Notes: generated by a model from the sequence alone, not told the origin. A stretch of DNA of 64,000 nucleotides from Salinivibrio sharmensis (GCF_001995985.1 NZ_MUFC01000008.1:1249-65248); one strand, 5' to 3'; shown: positions 8,883 through 17,638, counted from the first letter of the stretch. Translations and numbers: made by a program.

Positions 8883-9584
8883 TCATGACTTTCGGGTGCC
8901 CGAAAGGCGCTTTTGCGGGCCTTGGCCATTGACGGGGCGGCTTACTGAGATCTCGCGTCCCTTTTTCATGCCGCGCTCGTAGTCATCCGTCATGGCGGCC
9001 ATGGCTTCTTTTAGTTGTTGCTTAAAGGTCTCGCGGTCAATATTGGCGAATTCTTTATCAATATAGCTTTTGATTTTGTCGTCGCTATCTCGCGCATCAA
9101 GCTGTGGTAGCTTATCGAGTGCCCCCTCAAGCCAACCTGTGGTGAACGACTGCACACGCCGCGTGACTTCCTGTGTGCTGGTGCCGGTGCCAGCGAAGCT
9201 ATTACGAAACTGGCCGATATGTTCATTCATATCGCGATAAACCACATCAAAAGCAAAGGCGGCGAAGATGGCGCGGTCTGCATCCCCAATAAACTCGGCC
9301 TGTTTTAACCCCTTGTGATTGACGAGCACACACTCCACTCCAAACCGGCTATTGATACCGCGGATAATTTTTAAGATCGATTGGCTAATGGAAGCGGGTA
9401 ACAGCTTTTCTGAACGGGTTTTACCCATGCTGATGAAGTCAATGTCGTCTTGATCCAGGCCATGCTTACGCATCAGCCGCTCGGCCATTTTTATCGCTTG
9501 CGCTGCCTCATTCACATTGGCTGAATTACTAAGCTCTAGGCATTTAGCAATTTTTTTGAGCGCTTTGCTTTTCGGATCTGACAT
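8883..9584 (-). CDS. DUF2786 domain-containing protein
   Basis: This is a 233-residue soluble protein. The first 45 residues (KALKKIAKCLELSNSANVNEAAQAIKMAERLMRKHGL, quoted in part) match the DUF2786 helical domain. The remainder has a conserved central domain (about 60-160, ending in the QSFTTGWLEGALDKL helix) and a basic C-terminus. DUF2786 proteins occur in bacteria and phages; their function is unknown, and basic charge plus phage occurrence suggest nucleic-acid work. The start at 9584 has a GGGAAG ribosome site; the 40-codon open upstream stretch lacks one. It is divergent from the membrane-protein gene at 9709. Confidence 0.75.
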   Translation of the reverse strand: MSDPKSKALKKIAKCLELSNSANVNEAAQAIKMAERLMRKHGLDQDDIDFISMGKTRSEKLLPASISQSILKIIRGINSRFGVECVLVNHKGLKQAEFIGDADRAIFAAFAFDVVYRDMNEHIGQFRNSFAGTGTSTQEVTRRVQSFTTGWLEGALDKLPQLDARDSDDKIKSYIDKEFANIDRETFKQQLKEAMAAMTDDYERGMKKGREISVSRPVNGQGPQKRLSGTRKS

Positions 9585-9708
9585 GCATACTTCCCGATAA
9601 CGAACAAACGAGCATTGTATCGCGTCCGCAAGCCACAACAAAGGGGTGAAAGAATTGATAGTTGTGTGCGGTCTGTTAGAGGGAGTGAGCAATGAGGCAA
9701 ACATAACA

Positions 9709-10614
9709 ATGAAACGAATGAGCGGTATGTTGAGCGCTTTAGTCGTGGTCGCGGTGATGGTGATTAACGTCGATATTGGGCGGCGTATCCTCCACCAATC
9801 GATGGACCCTGCTAGTTATATAGGACTTTGGCTGCTGGCCGCATCGCTTGTGGCTATTGGTGTGCTTAGGTTGTGTCCGCACAAAGCACCTAGCGTTCAA
9901 AAAGACAAACCACTTCCCCCGTTGCTAACAACTGGGCAACTATCCTCGTTTGTGACTTGGCGCCTGGCAGGGCTGTTGTTTCTGGCGATTACCAGTGCTG
10001 TCTTTGCCTGTCGGTTGCTTGATATTGCCACCTTAGGGCTAGTGGTTGTCGCGGGCGTGCAAGGCGTGTTGGGAGTGGTGTCGCGTTCGCACCATCAACA
10101 CTGGCTATGGGCGGGCTTAATGATGGTCTTCGCGGGGTTGGGCTATTTATTAGCGCCTGGCATGTATGCGCCGCACCCACTTGGGGTGGGGCTTGGGCTG
10201 ATCAGTGGTGGTGCGTGGGCCAGTTATTGGTCACAAGTAGTCAAGTATCCCAACCAAGCCGAGTTGCAGGTGGTCGCGAGTCTACGGATTAGTTTGTTGT
10301 TGGTATTGCCCTTATTGGTGTTCACATTACCCAATGTCTCTGTTTCCGTGCGAGGAGGTGGGCTCGCTGTGCTGGCTGGCGCATTGTTTGTCGTTGGAGT
10401 GAGGCTCTTTGGACGCTTTCAGAAGGCCGAGCCACAGTTACTCAGCCAACAGTTAATGTGGGTGACCGTCTTGCTCGCCTTGATGGGGCTGGCTACTTGG
10501 GATCAAAGTAGCATGATGAATATGCGACTCACTAGCGCGGCGGTGGTCGTGATGAGTGGGCTTGTTGTGATTGGCATTGCGGGTCGCGCTGACCCTGACA
10601 GCCCCCCCCGGTAA
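9709..10614 (+). CDS. Multi-pass membrane protein, DMT/EamA-like
   Basis: This is a 301-residue protein, almost entirely hydrophobic, with about nine or ten predicted membrane helices and short polar loops. The first helix begins at residue 4 (MLSALVVVAVMVINVDIG) and the longest loop is near 60-80. The size and the GLISGGAWASYWSQ segment midway recall EamA-type transporters, but I cannot assign a family or substrate with confidence. I chose the ATG at 9709, just before the first helix, with GAGG 11 nt upstream. A GTG at 9685 is in frame, but its ribosome site would be too close. The gene precedes polB by 82 nt, but that gap holds the polB operator, so they are probably separate units. Confidence 0.6.
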   Translation: MKRMSGMLSALVVVAVMVINVDIGRRILHQSMDPASYIGLWLLAASLVAIGVLRLCPHKAPSVQKDKPLPPLLTTGQLSSFVTWRLAGLLFLAITSAVFACRLLDIATLGLVVVAGVQGVLGVVSRSHHQHWLWAGLMMVFAGLGYLLAPGMYAPHPLGVGLGLISGGAWASYWSQVVKYPNQAELQVVASLRISLLLVLPLLVFTLPNVSVSVRGGGLAVLAGALFVVGVRLFGRFQKAEPQLLSQQLMWVTVLLALMGLATWDQSSMMNMRLTSAAVVVMSGLVVIGIAGRADPDSPPR

Positions 10615-10629
10615 TGCCAGCCGGGCTGT
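10600..10629 (+). terminator. Possible terminator overlapping the polB operator
   Basis: An imperfect stem joins CAGCC...CCCGG (about 10600-10612) to CCGGGCTG (10621-10628) with a TAATGCCAG loop. It begins inside the last codons of the membrane-protein gene and runs into the first half of the LexA box; the T tract is only TTT. Activity is uncertain. Confidence 0.35.
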
Positions 10630-10641
10630 TTATCTATACAG
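10626..10641 (+). promoter_or_regulatory. LexA (SOS) box upstream of polB
   Basis: CTGTTTATCTATACAG fits the gammaproteobacterial LexA consensus CTGT-N8-ACAG exactly, with an A/T-rich centre. It ends 55 nt before the polB start. E. coli polB (dinA) is LexA-repressed, so SOS induction of this gene is expected. Confidence 0.85.
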
Positions 10642-10696
10642 TGGTTGGTGGGGTTTGTTACACTGAACAAATGACTTACACCACGCAACCCTGATA

Positions 10697-13093
10697 ATGC
10701 CAGTGTCTTCTCACTCTTCGTCCTACATGCAGCAAGGCTTCGTGATCACGCGTCAACAACGAGATCGAGGCCAAACCACATCGATTGTACTTTGGCTATC
10801 AACACCAGATGGCCCGGTAAAGCTGTGCATTGACGATCAGCAAAGCGTGTTTTTTGTCCCTCAAGAAGAAAAAGCGCGTGTGGATGCTTTACTCCCGTCG
10901 GTTGACCCTCTCGCTTACTGTAAAGCGGTGTCATTATCCACCTTTCAACACACGCCCGTTGCCGCTTGCTATTTCAGTAGTGTGAAACGCGCGCAAGAGG
11001 GACAACGTGTGATTAGTGGCGCGGCTATTCCGTTATATGAAGGCGATATTCGTCTCGCTGACCGTTACTTAATGGAGCGCTACATTTGTGGCAGCTTGCT
11101 GTTCACCGGTCAAGCCCGTCAACGGCAAGGTTACCTAGAGGTGACGCAAGGCAAAGCGAAACAAGCAGACTACACCCCGACATTGCATCATGTGTCTTTG
11201 GATATTGAATGCTCACAAAAAGGGCAACTCTATTCAGTGGGACTCGCGAGTGAAAAAGATAGTCGAGTGATCATGGTGGGCAGCCGGCAAGACAATGCCC
11301 CTGATTGGATAGAGTGGGTCGATGACGAAGAAGCATTACTAAGTGCGCTAGAAAGATGGTTTGCCTATTACGATCCTGATGTGGTGGTGGGATGGAATGT
11401 GATTGATTTTGACTTTCGCTTACTGGTGAAGCGTGCACACATCTATCAACGCGACCTTCGGCTGGGCCGTGGCGGTGAACGCGCATTTTGGCGTGAAGGT
11501 GGCAGTAATAAGCCGGGCTTTATTAGTTTGTCTGGGCGGGTGGTGATTGATGGGATTGAAGCTTTAAAAACAGCAACCTATGGCTTTCGTTCATGGGCGC
11601 TAGAAGCGGTTGCACAAACGTTATTGGGGGAGGGTAAAGCGATTGATAATCCCCATGATCGCATGGCTTCCATCAATCGCATGTTTCATCACGACAAAGT
11701 CGCACTGGCCACCTACAACTTACAAGATTGTGTTTTAGTCAACCGTATATTTGATCACACCCATTTACTCGACTTTCTTATTGAGCGATCGCGGTTAACT
11801 GGGGTAGAGCTTGACCGTGTCGGGGGCTCGGTAGCGGCCTTCACCAACTTGTTTTTACCACGCCTTCATCGCTCAGGCTATGTGGCGCCGAACTTGGCCA
11901 GTGACGGGTGGATAGCAAGCCCGGGCGGTTATGTGATGGACTCCAAGCCTGGGTTATATCACTCAGTGCTGGTGTTAGATTTTAAATCGCTGTACCCCTC
12001 TATCATCCGTACCTTTCTGATTGATCCGCTGGGGCTTATTGAGGGGCTAAAAGCACAAGAAACCGGCGAAGAGGCAGAGACGGTACCTGGCTTTCGTGGC
12101 GGTGTCTTTCACCGAGAAAAGCACTACCTTCCGGCATTGATTGATGATTTGTGGCAAGCGCGCGATCGGGCGAAAAAAGCGGGAGAAAAAGCGTTTTCAC
12201 AGGCGATAAAAATTATCATGAATTCCTTTTATGGAGTACTGGGCTCGCAAGGCTGTCGGTTTTTCGACCACCGCTTGGCATCGTCGATTACCATGCGTGG
12301 TCACGAAATCATGAAAACCACTCGTGAGTTGATTGAAGCGCAAGGCTTTGAGGTCATTTACGGCGATACCGACTCGACGTTCGTCTCTTTGGGAGGCGAA
12401 AAGTCAAGCGAGCAAGCTGATCATATCGGGCAGCAGCTGGTGAATGAAGTGAATCGCTGGTGGCAAACATACCTCAGTGAAACGTACGGATTAGACTCGG
12501 CGTTAGAAATTGAATACGAAACCCACTATCAACGCTTTCTCATGCCCACCATTCGGGGTCAAGAAACGGGCAGCAAAAAGCGCTATGCTGGCCGCGTAAT
12601 AGATAGACAGTCTGGCGAGTCAACGCTGGTGTTTAAAGGGTTAGAAACCGTACGTACTGACTGGACCCCGTTGGCACAAACTTTCCAAAAACAGTTATAC
12701 CAACGTGTGTTTGATGGCGACGAAGTAGACGCGTTTATTCGCGATATCGTAGAGCGCACCAACCAAGGTGAGCATGACGATGCATTGGTCTATCGCAAAC
12801 GGCTTCGTCGGCCATTGGCAGAATATCAGAAGAATGTGCCACCGCACGTGCGCGCGGCACGGATGGCGGAAAGTGAAAACCGTAAACTAGGACGCCCCGA
12901 GCAATATCAGCGGGGTGGCTGGATAGAATACGTGATCACCGTGAATGGCCCGGAACCCTGCGATTATTTGCGTAGCCCAATTGATTATCAGCACTATATA
13001 GATAAACAACTAAAACCGATTGCTGACGGTATTTTACCGTTTATCGGCAAAGAGTTTGATACGTTGGCGCTGCCGCAATTGGGGTTATTCTAA
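10697..13093 (+). CDS. polB: DNA polymerase II
   Basis: This is a 798-residue family B polymerase (E. coli Pol II has 783). The 3'-5' exonuclease carries Exo I D169/E171 (SLDIEC), Exo II D239 (NVIDFDF) and Exo III Y340/D344 (YNLQD). The polymerase has motif A D428 (DFKSLYPSII), motif B K505 (KIIMNSFYG) and motif C D557/D559 (YGDTDST). All catalytic residues are present. Pol II works in replication restart and translesion synthesis under the SOS response, which agrees with the LexA box upstream. The similarity with E. coli begins at MQQGFVITRQ (ATG 10727), so that start is possible; neither has a good ribosome site. Confidence 0.96.
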   Translation: MPVSSHSSSYMQQGFVITRQQRDRGQTTSIVLWLSTPDGPVKLCIDDQQSVFFVPQEEKARVDALLPSVDPLAYCKAVSLSTFQHTPVAACYFSSVKRAQEGQRVISGAAIPLYEGDIRLADRYLMERYICGSLLFTGQARQRQGYLEVTQGKAKQADYTPTLHHVSLDIECSQKGQLYSVGLASEKDSRVIMVGSRQDNAPDWIEWVDDEEALLSALERWFAYYDPDVVVGWNVIDFDFRLLVKRAHIYQRDLRLGRGGERAFWREGGSNKPGFISLSGRVVIDGIEALKTATYGFRSWALEAVAQTLLGEGKAIDNPHDRMASINRMFHHDKVALATYNLQDCVLVNRIFDHTHLLDFLIERSRLTGVELDRVGGSVAAFTNLFLPRLHRSGYVAPNLASDGWIASPGGYVMDSKPGLYHSVLVLDFKSLYPSIIRTFLIDPLGLIEGLKAQETGEEAETVPGFRGGVFHREKHYLPALIDDLWQARDRAKKAGEKAFSQAIKIIMNSFYGVLGSQGCRFFDHRLASSITMRGHEIMKTTRELIEAQGFEVIYGDTDSTFVSLGGEKSSEQADHIGQQLVNEVNRWWQTYLSETYGLDSALEIEYETHYQRFLMPTIRGQETGSKKRYAGRVIDRQSGESTLVFKGLETVRTDWTPLAQTFQKQLYQRVFDGDEVDAFIRDIVERTNQGEHDDALVYRKRLRRPLAEYQKNVPPHVRAARMAESENRKLGRPEQYQRGGWIEYVITVNGPEPCDYLRSPIDYQHYIDKQLKPIADGILPFIGKEFDTLALPQLGLF

Positions 13094-13153
13094 ACCAAAT
13101 TTGCAATTTTGTTGCCCACCCGCTTGAATGAAAGCATCAGCAGGGAGGTCGAC

Positions 13154-13438
13154 GTGGAACAGCTCGATTTTTTCGAGGTGCCAAACCCGTGTAAAGGCAT
13201 CTGTCAGGTCAACAACAAAGGCTACTGTAAAGGGTGCTTTCGCAGCCGCGACGAACGTGTTCATTGGTATGCGTTAACCAATGAGCAAAAACGCAATGTC
13301 GTCCGTCTTTGTCATCAACGCTATCTACGTATCTTGCGTGCGAAAAGAAAACAGGCGCAAGACGCCGCCCTGGATGCTGAGCCTCTACCTTACCAACCTT
13401 CCTTGTTTGATGACCTCAATGACGATTCGTCGTCTTAA
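13154..13438 (+). CDS. DUF1289 small cysteine-motif protein
   Basis: This is a 94-residue protein with the DUF1289 signature: NPC-KGIC (C13, C17) and GYC-KGC (C25, C28) followed by RSRDERVHW. The four cysteines probably bind zinc or an iron-sulfur cluster; no function is established. The tail ends in an acidic PSLFDDLNDD motif. I chose the GTG at 13154 because a strong AGGGAGG site lies at 13142-13148 and the family match starts there; an ATG-initiated form from 13109 would have no such site. It lies 60 nt after polB on the same strand and may be cotranscribed. The proximity may hint at a DNA-metabolism role, but this is inference. Confidence 0.8.
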   Translation: MEQLDFFEVPNPCKGICQVNNKGYCKGCFRSRDERVHWYALTNEQKRNVVRLCHQRYLRILRAKRKQAQDAALDAEPLPYQPSLFDDLNDDSSS

Positions 13439-13532
13439 TAGGGTGTGGTGTTATCTACTAAAATTATTGCATTTTTCTCTTTCTCTGGCGTGTTTTCATG
13501 TCCTTTCTAAACTATAGGGAGGAGGGAAAGTG

Positions 13533-14495
13533 ATGAGTGGTAAAGAGTGTGCGTTCAAAGCGCGTAATGGATGGCAATGTGATCAGCAAGCGGGTAAATC
13601 TGGTCTTTGTTACTGGCATGACCCTAATGTTGATAAGCGGGACCACGATGTAAAAGCGGACGTGGAAGCGTGGGCCGCGTCGGGCCGGCCACTCGACGGT
13701 TTTCAGCTGGCACGTACCAACTTGACCGATATTCACTTGGTCAACCGTGGTAACAAGCAAGGATACTCGTGCCAAGGTGCGGACTTCTACCGTGCCAATC
13801 TAACCGAAGCGCACTGTTTTGGCTTGGACTTACGCAATGCATCCCTGATGAAAGCCAATTTATTGCGCGCTAATCTTAATTGTACCCGTCTCGATGGTAG
13901 CAATTTACTAGGGGCGGATATGGCACGCACGGGGCTCGAAAATGTTGATTGGGGTGAGCAATTTAAGCAAGAGCGGTTGGCTTTTTTAGAAAAGGATCCA
14001 TCTCGGCGTCAGTCTTTATTCCAGGAGTCGGAAGAGGTATGCCGAAATATCCGCAAACAATGTGAAAAGCAAGGCTTGTTTGATGTGGCGGGATACTTTT
14101 TTAAAAAGGAAATGCGGTTTCGCCGTTATCAGATGCCGAAGCTCGGTTTTCAGCGAGCACTATCAAAAACGGTCGATTTGTTTTGTGGCTACGGCGAGGA
14201 TCCGTTACGGGTAGTGATTTTTTCCGTATTAGTGATTGCATCTTGTGCGCTGGCGTATTTTGCCCTAGGTACCACCCAAGCCAACCCGATCTATCCGGAC
14301 CTTACTGGCGCAGAAGCCCGCTTTTATGAGTTGCTGAATGCGCTGTATTTCAGCGTGGTGACCTTTACCACCCTAGGATATGGCGATATTACACCGTCTG
14401 GCTTTGCTCGCTTTATTGCTGCCTTTGAGGCATTTCTAGGCAGCTTTACCATGGCGCTCTTTGTGGTGGTGTTCGTGAAGAAGATGACGAGGTAG
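13533..14495 (+). CDS. Pentapeptide-repeat protein fused to a K+-channel-like pore
   Basis: This is a 320-residue protein in four parts. Residues 1-31 carry C6, C16, C26 and H29, a possible metal site. Residues about 58-140 are pentapeptide repeats (A(N/D)LxxA type: ANLTEA, ASLMKANLLRANL, SNLLGADM) predicting a right-handed beta-helix. A charged helical hairpin follows at about 145-205. Then come a membrane helix (223-247), a pore loop with filter TTLGYGDITP near 279-288, and a second helix (291-317). This is the two-helix, one-pore plan of Ion_trans_2 channels, likely tetrameric and K+-selective in the inner membrane. GGAGG precedes the ATG at 13533. Similar pentapeptide-channel proteins exist; the physiological role is unknown. 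Confidence 0.85.
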   Translation: MSGKECAFKARNGWQCDQQAGKSGLCYWHDPNVDKRDHDVKADVEAWAASGRPLDGFQLARTNLTDIHLVNRGNKQGYSCQGADFYRANLTEAHCFGLDLRNASLMKANLLRANLNCTRLDGSNLLGADMARTGLENVDWGEQFKQERLAFLEKDPSRRQSLFQESEEVCRNIRKQCEKQGLFDVAGYFFKKEMRFRRYQMPKLGFQRALSKTVDLFCGYGEDPLRVVIFSVLVIASCALAYFALGTTQANPIYPDLTGAEARFYELLNALYFSVVTFTTLGYGDITPSGFARFIAAFEAFLGSFTMALFVVVFVKKMTR

Positions 14496-14529
14496 CGACA
14501 GCGTGGTCGACGGTGATAAACAGATACAA

Positions 14530-14554
14530 AAAAGGCGCCCTTAAGGCGCCTTCT
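14530..14554 (-). terminator. Terminator of rplY
   Basis: AAGGCGCC (14532-14539) pairs with GGCGCCTT (14545-14552) over a 5-nt loop. On the minus strand it continues into TTTTTTG. It sits between the convergent channel gene and rplY and may serve both. Confidence 0.85.
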
Positions 14555-14580
14555 CTCATCTCATCATGATCGCAGAGCGA

Positions 14581-14862
14581 TTAGATGCGGATGAAGTCCA
14601 TGTGCTCAACTTTTGGCTTGAACGCGTGGCGCTGGATGTCTTGTGGCTTAACTTTTACTTCTTGGCCATCGATAACCAGGATGATGCCTTCGTAGAACTC
14701 AGGCTTGTCCATTTGGTTAACAACCACTGGGTGGTCAAGTGCGATTGATACGGGCTCTTGGTTGCCACCGTAAACGATCGCAGGGAATTTCTTCTGATGA
14801 CGTAGGCGGCGGCTCGCACCTTTACCCTTTTCTGTACGTACTTCAGCTTCGAACTTAAACAT
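14581..14862 (-). CDS. rplY: Ribosomal protein L25 (short, Gammaproteobacterial form)
   Basis: The product has 93 residues, the size of E. coli L25 (94), without the C-terminal CTC extension of longer homologues. Typical blocks are [21 protein letters not shown] (in part), IVYGG and the C-terminal [18 protein letters not shown]25 binds loop E of 5S rRNA in the large subunit. It is monocistronic, with its own promoter at 14939-14967, a structured leader and a terminator. The leader suggests control by free L25, as known in E. coli. Confidence 0.97.
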   Translation of the reverse strand: MFKFEAEVRTEKGKGASRRLRHQKKFPAIVYGGNQEPVSIALDHPVVVNQMDKPEFYEGIILVIDGQEVKVKPQDIQRHAFKPKVEHMDFIRI

Positions 14863-14932
14863 AATTAATAACTCTCTTTAGAGTGAAAACACAGTACTGA
14901 GCGTAGCGACCTAACTCAGTACCCAAAAACGA
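14863..14932 (-). promoter_or_regulatory. rplY leader with two hairpins, candidate L25-binding mimic
   Basis: Between the promoter and ATG the transcript can form a perfect 8-bp stem (CTCAGTAC at 14915-14922 with GTACTGAG at 14894-14901, 13-nt loop) and a 5-bp stem (14871-14875 with 14880-14884) close to the ribosome site. E. coli rplY is autorepressed through a leader resembling the 5S rRNA site for L25. Identity of the mechanism here is inferred from position and structure. Confidence 0.5.
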
Positions 14933-14938
14933 GCGCGG

Positions 14939-14967
14939 ATATTAGCACTGCTTGGCCACTAAAACAA
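14939..14967 (-). promoter_or_regulatory. Sigma-70 promoter of rplY
   Basis: On the minus strand TTGTTT (14962-14967), a 17-nt spacer and TAATAT (14939-14944) give a good sigma-70 match. Predicted transcription starts near 14932, about 70 nt before the start codon. Confidence 0.65.
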
Positions 14968-15054
14968 GCCTTATCAGCGGGGCTATCACCGCTCAAGCCG
15001 CTCACACAGTGCCTTTTGCTGGTGGAAGCGTCTTTTATTTGACCCTGAGTGCTT

Positions 15055-16859
15055 TCAACTCGCGTCGTGCTCTGCGAAAGCTTGCCCTCGGCTTTGCGCC
15101 AGCATAGCCGTTAACCTGTCTTGAGTGATAAAGCTCTCCACATCAAAGATTTTTTGGCGCAGATGCCAGAATCGGCCTTGTTTACGCGCAATCACGAAGT
15201 CAGGCGGACGAAATCGATGCTGTGACGCGGTCACTTTTGTGGGTGCGGTGGCGTCGAATGGGCGGTGGCGATCGACCAGATGTGGCCGGACAAATCGCGC
15301 CAGAAAGTCTTGTTTTTGTTTTTTGCTGGCCAGCGGCCACACCTCGTGTAAATCGTTGCCCTCGTGGGTGTGGTAAGTCACTTTAAGTTGTGGTTTTTGA
15401 TTGCGGTTTTTTCCGGCGGTAAGGGTCATGTCGTTACACGCCACCACCAGCGCATCTTTCAATTTGAGTGCTTCTCGGAGTTTCTTATCGGGATCAATCA
15501 AAGGGGCATCGCATTGGTGACAGCGACGCGCGGCAATGTCGTTGTCGGCGCCACACTCATCGCAAAACTTGGCGCGAAAGCGGTAACCACAGATCTCGCG
15601 TTCGCCATCCTCATCTTCGAAATAGCCTTGGCATTGGCGACCATAGTGTTCAATCAAAAAGCCATTGTCATCGAGTTTACCCCAAAAGCTGTTATTAAAC
15701 CCGCATGCGGGGCAGGGGATCGTCACCAGCTCGCTGTCACTATCAGGTTTGGGCATGCCTATTTCTGGTTGGTACAAGTCGTAGACATTCCCGGCCTAGT
15801 CGAGGATCAAACAATCTTGCTTTCCTGGGGCGAGGCGAAGACCACGCCCGGCAATTTGTTGATAGAGACTGACCGATTCCGTGGGGCGTAAAATCGCTAT
15901 CAAGTCCACATGAGGTGCATCAAAGCCGGTCGTGAGTACCGATACGTTCACTAAATATTTCAGTGCTTTTTGCTTAAACGCAGTGATCAGGCGATCGCGC
16001 TCTGTGCTTGGCGTATCACCGACGATCAGGGCGGATGCGTGCTCTGGCAAATAAGACAGGATTTCTCGTGCATGGTTAACCGTGGCGGCAAAGATCATCA
16101 CTCCTTGCCGTGCCTGTGCATAGTCAACAATTTGTTCAACAATTTGCGGGGTTGCACGAGGGGCGTTGGCCACCACTTTTTCTAGATCGGCTTCGCGGTA
16201 ATAGCCGTTTGCAGTGCGAGAAACCTGAGAAAAGTCATAGCTCAGCAATGGAGCATCCAAGACATGGGCAGGGGTAAGAAAGCCCTCGTCGAGCAAGTGA
16301 CTAATCGGTAGCTCGAACACACAATCGCGAAAAAAGCGTGTCTCTGTGGTGCGCACTTTGCCACTGGTGTGGTATTGATAAATCCACCCTTGCCCAAGCC
16401 GGTAAGGGGTGGCAGTGAGCCCCAACACTTTGAGGCCAGGGTTGACCATTTGCAGGTGGGCAGTGACGCGGCGATAACTACTGTCTTGGTTGTCAGGCAC
16501 ACGATGGCACTCGTCAATGACCAGTAAGGAAAACTGATCGGCAAAGGCATCCAGGTTTCGCACCACAGATTGAACAGAGGCGAAGACCACTTTGTCGTCA
16601 GATTCTTTGCGGCCGAGTCCAGCGGAAAAGATCCCCCCGTTAATCCATAGCCTTCATATTTGGCATGGTTTTGCTCGACAAGTTCTTTCACATGAGCGAG
16701 CACCAGTACTCGACCTTTGGCGATACGTGCGAGCTCTGCGATCACCAAACTTTTTCCCGCACCGGTCGGTAACACGGCGACAGCAGGAGACGCATGGCGG
16801 CGAAAATAATGCAGCACGGCTTTAACCGCGTCAGATTGATAAGGGCGTAGGGTATACAT
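15055..16859 (-). pseudogene. radD: RadD (YejH) superfamily 2 helicase, disrupted by a frameshift and a nonsense codon
   Basis: Three adjacent reading frames together cover E. coli RadD (about 586 residues). The 5' part has RPYQSDAV and Walker A LPTGAGKS. The middle has VIDECHR (DECH box), [10 protein letters not shown] and motif [12 protein letters not shown]. The 3' part has the zinc-ribbon region (CPACGFNN, CDECGADNDIAARRC). Lesion 1: a run of six C (plus strand, 16633-16638) where one base is missing, so the frame shifts after the KYEGYGLTG segment. Lesion 2: TAG at 15796-15798 replacing the Tyr codon expected in LDYAGN. RadD helps resolve recombination intermediates and survive DNA damage. 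No full-length protein can be made unless both lesions are sequencing errors. All motifs remain intact, so decay looks recent. Confidence 0.88.
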
Positions 16860-16862
16860 AAC

Positions 16863-16889
16863 GAAAAAACGGCCTAAGTGAGGCCGTTT
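16863..16889 (-). terminator. Terminator of the GNAT gene
   Basis: AAACGGCC (16867-16874) pairs with GGCCGTTT (16882-16889), followed on the minus strand by TTTTTTCG. It ends only 3 nt before the radD start codon, so any radD promoter would have to lie at or upstream of this hairpin. Confidence 0.75.
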
Positions 16890-16920
16890 AGTTTACTGAC
16901 TTATACCGCTGGGTACAGTG

Positions 16921-17382
16921 TTAAAGTCGCTTAGTCATAATGCAATGCTGGCGGCGGGGCTGATAATCGAACTGCTCATAGAAAAGCCGAGCGCCTTTGT
17001 TGCCAATGTTGACCTCAAGGATCACGGCCACGCACTCTTTCTCTTTGGCTCGCGCTTCCACGTGCGGGATCACTTGCGACCCCACGCCTTGCCGTCGCCA
17101 GCTTTGTTGGATAAAGAATTGATCTATCACACCCACGCTTCCGCCATTCTCCACACTAAAACTGTAAGCGACCACCAAAAAGCCAATGGTTTCAGTTTCG
17201 CCTTCATGTTCCACATCAATCAGAAATACATCGCCGCGCTCCGGTTGAGAGAGCAAGGTGTTGAAGGTGGCCGCGATGGGAGCACGATCAAAGGGCAGCG
17301 CTTCGTGGTCGTGCTGTTCGTGTGACAGCGTCAATAAGGTTTCAAAGGCATCGGCGTCGGGGCGGCGAAGAGAGACAATCAT
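16921..17382 (-). CDS. GNAT family N-acetyltransferase
   Basis: This is a 153-residue single-domain GNAT. Motif A is IQQSWRRQGVGSQVI (Q-x-x-G-x-G acetyl-CoA loop), preceded by the GVIDQFFI strand. Motif B follows with LEVNIGNKGARLFYEQFDYQPR, typical of small-substrate GNATs. The acceptor cannot be predicted. The start ATG begins MIVSLRRPDADAF, the usual first strand of the fold. It lies upstream of the radD pseudogene on the same strand, separated by a terminator. Confidence 0.85.
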   Translation of the reverse strand: MIVSLRRPDADAFETLLTLSHEQHDHEALPFDRAPIAATFNTLLSQPERGDVFLIDVEHEGETETIGFLVVAYSFSVENGGSVGVIDQFFIQQSWRRQGVGSQVIPHVEARAKEKECVAVILEVNIGNKGARLFYEQFDYQPRRQHCIMTKRL

Positions 17383-17632
17383 GGTGTTTCCTTCTTTATC
17401 ACTGATTGGTCAAGACGACCGTATCATACTCGCCAAATTGGCATGCTCAATTACCAACAATATTTTGATTGGCAGGTTGTGACAGACTCGGCGTCTCAGC
17501 AAAAAGCGTTGGGTTTTGCTTGCATTGTCATATGTCCATCACGTGGGCGATGACAATCAGTTTATCCCATCACAGCGTGTTTTTCCGTCAGATCTCATAA
17601 AACTTGATCTGTGTCTGAGCCGCAATGTGACG

Positions 17633-17638
17633 TATAAT
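17633..17638 (+). promoter_or_regulatory. Likely -10 element of rsuA
   Basis: TATAAT lies 32 nt before the rsuA start codon. The -35 region is poor (TGTGTC at a 17-nt spacing). Elsewhere in the 288-nt gap (17383-17670) I see only an 8-bp inverted repeat, ATTGTCAT/ATGACAAT (17524-17531 and 17550-17557). Confidence 0.45.

Noticed and set aside
9691-9705. Tiny open frame ATG AGG CAA ACA TAA with a good ribosome site before the membrane-protein gene
   Set aside because: Four codons only, no attenuator structure visible; more likely chance.
16242-16632. Out-of-frame extension of the radD 5' fragment
   Set aside because: After the six-C run the translation loses all similarity to RadD while another frame picks it up, so the extension is a frameshift artefact and not a separate protein.
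17524-17557. 8-bp inverted repeat upstream of rsuA as an operator
   Set aside because: Does not match any consensus I know, and such repeats are expected by chance in 288 nt; kept only as a remark.
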